This document shows, in pieces, positions 6,419-10,974 of a stretch of 10,974 nucleotides of DNA. Both the position numbers and the translations under genes were made by a program. The DNA is taken from contig CALDOC010000485.1 of the NCBI GenBank assembly GCA_937914675.1, positions 1 to 10,974 on the forward strand, written 5' to 3'. Every line of letters begins with the position of its first letter. Positions within the stretch are counted from its first letter, which is position 1. The DNA is from an uncultured Sulfurimonas sp. (GTDB lineage Bacteria > Campylobacterota > Campylobacteria > Campylobacterales > Sulfurimonadaceae). The notes under the pieces are model-generated. The model saw only the letters and a program-made list of their open reading frames with translations. It ran no database searches and was not told the origin of the DNA.

Positions 6419-7692
6419 TGAAAAGTCGCGCCGTACTTTTAACGATACTTTTTGCGTTTACGATCACTCTTTTTAGCGTAAGCGTAATTTTTTGGGAGTT
6501 TTATCAACTAAACAAAGAACAGTACATAGATCATATCTTCACTAAATACTCCGTGATAGTGCAAATATATAAAGAAAATCAACAGAGACAAAGCTCAGAG
6601 ATTATGATCGAAGCGAATCTCGCCGTCTATAATCTCATCGTAATCAAAGAACAAGAAGAACAAGAAGACGTTCTGCTCCATGCGAACGTGCTAAAAAGAG
6701 AAGGCTTTAAGAGCGTAAACTCAGCCATAATGTTGGGCTCGCAGGGCTTATACAAAAGAAATACGGTTAGCAATCTAAAAGCGACCATGATAGAGTATAA
6801 ACAGACAATTTACTTTCACATTCAAACGCCAGCGGGCTCCATACTGATTAAAGATGAAAAGTTGCAACCATACAATCATCTTAACATGATGTACGCCTAC
6901 TCTACGATTTTCGCAATAATCACTTTGTCTTTTGTTTTAATACTCCAAAAGTTAAGACCACTCATTAGACTTAGAAAAAAAATAGCGCTTTTTGGAAATG
7001 GAAACATGCGGGTCTCTTTTAAAACAAAAAGTTGTGACGAAATAGGTTTAGTCTCAAACGAGATAGAATCGGCCAGAGTGAAAATAGAAAACCTTTTAAA
7101 CGCTCGCACGCTCTTTTTGCGCAATCTCATGCATGAACTAAAAACTCCCATCGCTAAAGGAACCATAGCCACTCAAATGTTGGGTTCCGAGAAGCAACGC
7201 AATAGATTTACGTCTATTTTTGCAAGATTGGAAGCTCTTGTGACCGAGTTCGCCATGATAGAAGAGGTGACAAGTTTAGATGACAAAAGCGAATTTATAG
7301 AGTGCAGACTCGTCGATATTATCGATGGGGCCATCGACATGGCGATGGTCGATATAAATAGCGTAAGTTTGGAAGTGGCGGGCAACGTTAAAATTAACGC
7401 AAATTATAGACTTTACACCACGGCGATAAAAAACATGATAGACAACGCCATGAAGTACTCCTCGGATTCGCACATAAAAATATTGATGATAAACAATGAG
7501 TTGTGTTTTGAAAGCAAGGGTGAGCGTTTGGCGCACTCTTTGCAATACTACATAGAGCCTTTTACAAAAAACAATCCATCTAAAAACAGTTTTGGCTTAG
7601 GGCTTTATCTTGTCGACTCTATCTTAAAAGCGCATAATGAAGTTTTGGCGTATGAATACGACAAAGGAGTCAATCGTTTTATTTTTGCGTAA
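6418..7692 (+). CDS. ArsS-type sensor histidine kinase
   Basis: The 424-residue inner-membrane kinase has a first membrane segment at about 5-27, a periplasmic sensor region at about 28-156, a second membrane segment at about 158-176, a HAMP-like linker, and a HisKA domain with phospho-accepting His239 in LMHELKTPIAKG. A GHKL ATPase domain follows, with the N box around Asn343 (MIDNAMKYS) and a G2 box FGLGLYLVDSIL (392-403). The G1 box departs from DxGxG: the aligned residues are Ser366, Gly368 and Arg370. A divergent lid followed by YYIEPF and FGLGLY is what I recall of the ArsS family in Campylobacterota. The periplasmic part matches no sensor fold I know, so the stimulus is unknown; Helicobacter ArsS responds to acid. 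The ATG overlaps the regulator's TAA by one base. The mltF-like gene starts 22 bp after the stop. Confidence 0.88.
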   Translation: MKSRAVLLTILFAFTITLFSVSVIFWEFYQLNKEQYIDHIFTKYSVIVQIYKENQQRQSSEIMIEANLAVYNLIVIKEQEEQEDVLLHANVLKREGFKSVNSAIMLGSQGLYKRNTVSNLKATMIEYKQTIYFHIQTPAGSILIKDEKLQPYNHLNMMYAYSTIFAIITLSFVLILQKLRPLIRLRKKIALFGNGNMRVSFKTKSCDEIGLVSNEIESARVKIENLLNARTLFLRNLMHELKTPIAKGTIATQMLGSEKQRNRFTSIFARLEALVTEFAMIEEVTSLDDKSEFIECRLVDIIDGAIDMAMVDINSVSLEVAGNVKINANYRLYTTAIKNMIDNAMKYSSDSHIKILMINNELCFESKGERLAHSLQYYIEPFTKNNPSKNSFGLGLYLVDSILKAHNEVLAYEYDKGVNRFIFA

Positions 7693-7703
7693 GTTTAATA
7701 ATG

Positions 7704-7709
7704 TAAACT
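7704..7709 (+). promoter_or_regulatory. Weak -10-like hexamer before the mltF-like start
   Basis: TAAACT repeats the hexamer seen before the response regulator gene. It ends five bases before the preferred ATG at 7715. No Shine-Dalgarno is present. This could be a leaderless promoter inside the kinase-mltF gap, or the gene may rely on read-through from the kinase. Confidence 0.25.
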
Positions 7710-7714
7710 TATGT

Positions 7715-9214
7715 ATGAAGAAATTTTTATACATGTTGGCCTTATTATTTTTTCCAGTTACGTTCTTTGTTTTTGGTTGGTATTCTCATCCTGATTGCGA
7801 TTGCAAGCAAGAAAATAAAATAGAGCCACTGCCGCAAAAGAAGAAAATATCGTTACTTTCCAAAATTAAAAAAAATAAAGTTTTAAACGTCGTTCTTTTA
7901 AACGCCCCCTCAACTTACTATATAGGCACTGATGGAAAGCAAGGTTTTGAGTATGATTTGCTCAAAGCGTACGCCGACTATTTGAAAGTGGATTTGAACA
8001 TTACGGCGGCGCACACAACCAAAGAAGCCATAGAGTTAAGTAAAAGCGATGATATTCACATCACTTCTGCGGCATTGGCAAAAACGCCACTCAGAGAAAA
8101 AACCTTTAATTTTGGGCCATCGTATTTCGAAGTTCAAGAACAAGTCGTTTGTCATCGCGGAATGCTCAATAGCAAAAAGTTCCCCAGAGACGTAGAAGAT
8201 TTAACGGGTTTAAATATCACCGTAGGCTCAGAGACAAGTTATAGCGAAACAATCCAAGCGTTGCAAAATGATGGCTTCGACATAAACGTCACGTACACGG
8301 ACGAACGCTCTACGGAAGAGCTTTTAGCGCAAGTGGCGTCTCATGAAATAGATTGCACCATAGCCGATTCAAACATTTACGCGATAAATCTTAGATATTT
8401 TACAGAGATAGCTTTAGCGTTTTCCATAAGCGGCAGAGAACAGTTGGCATGGGTTGTTCCAAAAGCCGCGGAAGAACTTGAAAAAGATATGTACTCATGG
8501 TTAAACGTTTATAATCAGAGTGGAAAGATGGCTCAATTAAAAGATCATTATTATAGTTACGTGCTCTTTTTCGATTATTACAATACAAAAATGTTTTATA
8601 AACGAATCAAGTCGAGACTAAACAAGTATGAAACTTATTTTCAAAAAGCTGGAAAATCATACAATATACCTTGGACTTTGCTCGCCTCAATCGCGTATCA
8701 AGAGTCGCATTGGAATCCTAGCGCAAAAAGTTTTACAGGAGTGAGAGGCATTATGATGCTTACGAATCATACGGCAAAACTTCTTGGCGTTAACAATAGA
8801 CTCGACCCCAAAGAGAGCATAATCGGAGGAACGAGACACATTAAAGGCATGATAAAACTTGTTCCCAAAGAAGTGGAGGGTGAAAACAGGCTTCAATTCG
8901 CGTTAGCCGCTTACAATATAGGAATGGGACATATTTACGACGCTCAAAAATTAGCCACAAAATTAGGCTACAATCAAAACGTATGGAGCGATTTGAAAAA
9001 AGTGCTTCCACTGCTTTCAGAAAAAAAATATTATCAAACTTTAAAGTACGGTTACGCGAGAGGAAGCGAGCCTGTTAGATACGTAGAGTCTATCTACAAT
9101 TACAGGAACATATTGGAAAATCACATTGACGAAAGCGACACGGAAGAAATAAGCGGACTCAGCAAACATGAAGCTGATGAGGATGACAATGAGCCTAGCG
9201 CGTCCTCACGCTAG
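7715..9214 (+). CDS. mltF: Membrane-bound lytic murein transglycosylase F-like protein
   Basis: MltF cleaves the MurNAc-GlcNAc bond of peptidoglycan, forming 1,6-anhydro ends, and acts in the periplasm at a membrane. Starting at ATG 7715 gives 499 residues, close to the usual MltF length. The start is followed directly by MKKFLYMLALLFF, a signal sequence or anchor (about 4-22); an upstream in-frame ATG at 7637 would overlap the kinase by 56 bp. There is no clear lipobox despite Cys28 and Cys30. A solute-binding-protein family 3 domain spans about 55-275, and a transglycosylase SLT domain about 300-440. The catalytic Glu330 lies in IAYQESHWNPSAKSFTGVRG, and the later LAAYNIGMGHI motif is intact. 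The C-terminal tail (about 473-499) is acidic and low in complexity. It follows the two-component genes by 22 bp, suggesting a link to envelope sensing. Confidence 0.9.
   Translation: MKKFLYMLALLFFPVTFFVFGWYSHPDCDCKQENKIEPLPQKKKISLLSKIKKNKVLNVVLLNAPSTYYIGTDGKQGFEYDLLKAYADYLKVDLNITAAHTTKEAIELSKSDDIHITSAALAKTPLREKTFNFGPSYFEVQEQVVCHRGMLNSKKFPRDVEDLTGLNITVGSETSYSETIQALQNDGFDINVTYTDERSTEELLAQVASHEIDCTIADSNIYAINLRYFTEIALAFSISGREQLAWVVPKAAEELEKDMYSWLNVYNQSGKMAQLKDHYYSYVLFFDYYNTKMFYKRIKSRLNKYETYFQKAGKSYNIPWTLLASIAYQESHWNPSAKSFTGVRGIMMLTNHTAKLLGVNNRLDPKESIIGGTRHIKGMIKLVPKEVEGENRLQFALAAYNIGMGHIYDAQKLATKLGYNQNVWSDLKKVLPLLSEKKYYQTLKYGYARGSEPVRYVESIYNYRNILENHIDESDTEEISGLSKHEADEDDNEPSASSR
9195..9214 (+). 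terminator. Perfect 6-bp hairpin ending on the mltF stop codon
   Basis: CTAGCG (9195-9200) and CGCTAG (9209-9214) pair around an 8-nt loop. The 3' arm contains the whole TAG stop of the mltF-like gene. No T-tract follows on either strand. Only 13 bp separate this gene from the convergent rsfS stop, so this is the only candidate structure for separating the two transcripts. Confidence 0.35.
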
Positions 9215-9227
9215 ACTTCCATATAAG

Positions 9228-9563
9228 TTACTCTTGATTCGTCTCTATATCATCCGCCAGCGCGGTTAAAAAACTTTCCATATCGTACTTGACGCGATAT
9301 TCCGGCGTCATAATGTGAATCAAGATGTCACCTAAATCGATAACGACCCAGTCCCCGCTCTCTTCGACGTAATGGAATTTTTCAGCAGGTTTGAGCTCAG
9401 TTTTTAGATGGTCAAGCAGCGCGTTAGTGTGTTTTTGTCCAAGTGACGACGCAATGATCGCATAATCGACAAAGTAATCCTTGCCTTTTAAGTCAAACGA
9501 CTCTATGGCCTCCGCTTTATGCTTGTCTAGCGCGTCTATTATCTTTTTTATTCTATCGTTCAT
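9228..9563 (-). CDS. rsfS: Ribosomal silencing factor RsfS
   Basis: RsfS (DUF143/Iojap family) binds ribosomal protein L14 on the large subunit and blocks subunit joining, lowering translation during starvation. The chosen start gives 111 residues, the normal family size. Visible signatures are the KGKDYFVDYAIIASSLGQKH strand-helix region (typical DYFV-x-GTS-x-H pattern) and GDWVVIDLGDILIHIMTPEY, followed by YDMESF, which matches the family's WxxxDxGDxxxHxF-x-YDLE pattern. The preferred ATG at 9563 has AAGGA five bases upstream; a longer reading from 9593 would add ten residues inside nadD and has no such site. It overlaps the end of nadD by 11 bp, indicating coupling. The nadD-rsfS pairing is widely conserved and also known in Campylobacter. 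Confidence 0.93.
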   Translation of the reverse strand: MNDRIKKIIDALDKHKAEAIESFDLKGKDYFVDYAIIASSLGQKHTNALLDHLKTELKPAEKFHYVEESGDWVVIDLGDILIHIMTPEYRVKYDMESFLTALADDIETNQE

Positions 9564-10095
9564 TTTTTTCCTTGTAATGTTGCGCAATTTCATTTGCGCA
9601 TTCTTTTGGTAACTTTGTTTTGTCCATAACGTTTCTTAAAACAGAAGAAGATATCTCTTCTTTGACAAGAACCGTCATAAAATTGTTTGGAATTTCTATA
9701 TCATCTCTAGTGGCGACTATAAAAGTGACTAAATCTTTAAGCTCATGGTAACGCGTCCACTCGCGCAGAGTCTCTAAATTGTCCGCGCCGATTACAAGAT
9801 AAATTTTTTTATACTTTTTTAAAAGATGAGTCACTGTTGAAATCGTAGCAACTTTTCTACCCAAAGATACTTCATAATCATCAACAAGAACGTTCTTTTT
9901 ATTAAAAAAAATATCTTTTAGCCATTTTAACCTTAACTCGGACGGCGCGTGAGAGAGCGATTTAAATGGATTTAAAAAAGTTGGCATAACCACAACTCGA
10001 TCAATTTCTTTTAATTCCAACAAAGACTCAATCACTGCCTTATGACCGATGTGAGGTGGATCAAAGGAGCCGCCAAAAAGTGCTATAGTTTCCAT
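9553..10095 (-). CDS. nadD: Nicotinate-nucleotide adenylyltransferase
   Basis: NadD makes nicotinate adenine dinucleotide from nicotinate mononucleotide and ATP, the penultimate step of NAD synthesis, in the cytoplasm. The 180-residue protein is on the short side for the family. The nucleotidyltransferase signature GGSFDPPHIGH is at residues 8-18, with the catalytic His15 and His18 of the HxGH motif. The second ATP-binding motif appears as ISSSVLR (148-154), equivalent to ISSTxIR. The middle contains the expected VIGADNLETLREW substrate region. The ATG has no Shine-Dalgarno, but a perfect TATAAT on the minus strand lies nine bases upstream, so the mRNA is nearly leaderless. It heads the nadD-rsfS pair and is divergent from gap, whose enzyme uses the pathway's product. 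Confidence 0.95.
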   Translation of the reverse strand: METIALFGGSFDPPHIGHKAVIESLLELKEIDRVVVMPTFLNPFKSLSHAPSELRLKWLKDIFFNKKNVLVDDYEVSLGRKVATISTVTHLLKKYKKIYLVIGADNLETLREWTRYHELKDLVTFIVATRDDIEIPNNFMTVLVKEEISSSVLRNVMDKTKLPKECANEIAQHYKEKNER

Positions 10096-10104
10096 TTAAA
10101 GGGA

Positions 10105-10110
10105 ATTATA
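10105..10110 (-). promoter_or_regulatory. -10 element for nadD
   Basis: This reads as a perfect TATAAT on the minus strand, with nine bases between it and the nadD ATG. Initiation 6-7 bases downstream would leave a 5' leader of about 2-3 nt. It lies in the -35 region of the divergent gap promoter. Confidence 0.6.
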
Positions 10111-10122
10111 ACTAATTTTGGA

Positions 10123-10128
10123 TAAAAT
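10123..10128 (+). promoter_or_regulatory. -10 element for gap
   Basis: TAAAAT matches the -10 consensus at five of six positions. It lies 30 bases before the gap ATG, with AGGA (10149-10152) six bases before that start. Only 12 bases separate this hexamer from the nadD -10 on the other strand. Confidence 0.55.
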
Positions 10129-10158
10129 AACAGACTTAAAATTTTGATAGGAAAAAGA

Positions 10159-10974
10159 ATGGCTCTTAAAATAGCGATAAATGGTTTTGGTAGGATAGGG
10201 CGATGCGTCACTCGCATCGCCTCTACTCGAGACGACATAGATATTGTGGCTATTAACGACATGGCGAGTAAGGATATGATGCTTTACTTGCTAAAGTATG
10301 ATTCCGTCCATGGAGTTTTTGAAAGTTCAGTGGAAGACGTTGATGACGCGAATATCAAAATTGACGGTAAAAACGTGCGCATATTTAACGAAAGCGACCC
10401 TAAAAATTTAAGTTTTGGCGATTGCGGAGCGGATTTGGTTTTAGAGTGTACGGGTGTTTTTTTAACGCAAAAGTTAGCTCAGGCTCATATTGACAATGGA
10501 GTTTCAAAAGTGCTGCTCTCCGCTCCATCGAAGGACGACGTAACCCCAACGTTCGTCATGGGAGTAAACCATGAAGAGTACGCCGGTCAGAAAATTATTT
10601 CAAACGCTTCATGCACCACAAACTGTTTGGCGCCTATAGCGAGCATATTGGATGACGCTTATGGCATACAAAAAGGTCTTATGACGACCATTCACTCTTA
10701 CACAAACGATCAAAATATTTTAGACGTTAAGCATGATGGCGACAAAAGACGCGCTCGCGCGGGAGCCATCAACATGATACCGACTACGACGGGAGCGGCT
10801 AGAGCTTTGAGTTTGGTTTTGCCTAAGCTCCTTGGAAAACTAGACGGCACAAGCGTTCGCGTGCCCACTCCCGACGTCTCAATGGTTGATTTAACGCTTC
10901 ATGTATCCAAAAAAACGTCAACAAAAGAGGTCGTCGAGCTATTTAACCACATGGCGCGGACAAAGTTTAAAAAT
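10159..10974 (+). CDS. gap: Type I glyceraldehyde-3-phosphate dehydrogenase (3' end cut by window)
   Basis: This enzyme reversibly oxidises glyceraldehyde-3-phosphate to 1,3-bisphosphoglycerate with NAD(P), in cytoplasmic glycolysis or gluconeogenesis. The first 272 residues are present and open to the window edge; about 60 are missing compared with a typical 330-residue protein. The Rossmann motif is INGFGRIGR (7-15), with Asn33-Asp34 at the end of strand 2, as in NAD-using forms. Catalytic Cys152 is in SNASCTTNCLAP, and His179 is in TTIHSYTND. RRARAGAINMIPTTTGAAR and VRVPTPDVSMVDLT are also intact. After ILD the usual Leu/Ala-Pro is Val190-Lys191, which leaves cofactor preference open. The ATG is supported by AGGA six bases upstream and TAAAAT further up. 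Divergence from nadD-rsfS is as in Campylobacter. Confidence 0.95.
   Translation, partial: MALKIAINGFGRIGRCVTRIASTRDDIDIVAINDMASKDMMLYLLKYDSVHGVFESSVEDVDDANIKIDGKNVRIFNESDPKNLSFGDCGADLVLECTGVFLTQKLAQAHIDNGVSKVLLSAPSKDDVTPTFVMGVNHEEYAGQKIISNASCTTNCLAPIASILDDAYGIQKGLMTTIHSYTNDQNILDVKHDGDKRRARAGAINMIPTTTGAARALSLVLPKLLGKLDGTSVRVPTPDVSMVDLTLHVSKKTSTKEVVELFNHMARTKFKN

Noticed and set aside
7637..7714. Upstream in-frame ATG extending the mltF-like protein by 26 residues
   Set aside because: It overlaps the kinase gene by 56 bp and adds a charged N-terminus in front of an ideal signal sequence that starts at 7715.
7868..7875. A8 tract in the mltF-like gene as a phase-variation site
   Set aside because: An eight-A run in an AT-rich, lysine-rich stretch is unremarkable, and there is no sign of a switch.
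9564..9593. Longer RsfS start ten codons upstream
   Set aside because: The ATG at 9563 has AAGGA at proper spacing and gives the family's usual N-terminus; the extension lies wholly inside nadD and lacks a Shine-Dalgarno.
1..10974. Search for tRNA, rRNA, CRISPR repeats, insertion-sequence ends, phage or defence genes
   Set aside because: None seen. All long open frames are accounted for by housekeeping, transport or signalling genes, and no regularly spaced repeats or transposase motifs were found.

Overview
The window looks like chromosomal DNA from a Campylobacterota bacterium (Epsilonproteobacteria), most likely a free-living Sulfurimonas-like lineage. The evidence is an AT-rich genome, OprD-like Campylobacterota porin motifs, an ArsRS-type two-component pair whose kinase has a divergent ATP lid, tandem-receiver regulator architecture, and the divergent gap / nadD-rsfS arrangement known from Campylobacter. 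The assignment to group rests on recalled family features, not on a search.

Layout from left to right. (i) 39-633, plus strand: a 61-residue protein of unknown function, then a DoxX-family membrane protein. (ii) 658-1215, minus strand: a short CDP-alcohol phosphatidyltransferase, probably phosphatidylserine synthase, convergent with doxX. (iii) 1216-1371: a divergent regulatory region with two Fur-box-like palindromes. (iv) 1372-4940, plus strand: an OprD-like outer-membrane porin followed closely by feoA and feoB, which overlap by 4 bp. This reads as an iron-repressed ferrous iron uptake unit with its own outer-membrane channel. (v) 4978-5721: a protein made of two degenerate receiver domains with no output domain. 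(vi) 5756-9214, plus strand: an OmpR-type response regulator, its ArsS-type sensor kinase (1-bp overlap), and an MltF-type lytic transglycosylase 22 bp further on. (vii) 9228-10095, minus strand: nadD and rsfS, overlapping. (viii) 10159 to the window end, plus strand: type I glyceraldehyde-3-phosphate dehydrogenase, cut by the window edge.

Functionally, the window combines ferrous iron uptake across both membranes, envelope sensing and peptidoglycan remodelling (two-component system plus MltF), phospholipid synthesis, and core metabolism (NAD synthesis and GAPDH, sharing one 63-bp divergent promoter region). Several starts (39, 5756, 7715, and nadD at 10095) lack a Shine-Dalgarno sequence and have a -10-like hexamer only 5-9 nt upstream, suggesting leaderless transcripts. 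Other starts have a good Shine-Dalgarno sequence (247, 4978, 9563, 10159, and pssA at 1215).

I see no tRNA, rRNA, CRISPR array, insertion sequence, phage gene or defence system, and no stretch over 300 bp without a gene. The most interesting items are the Fur-controlled porin-feoAB unit, the output-less tandem pseudo-receiver, the leaderless starts, and the stop-codon-spanning hairpins at both convergent junctions. I do not see a clearly new multi-gene system.
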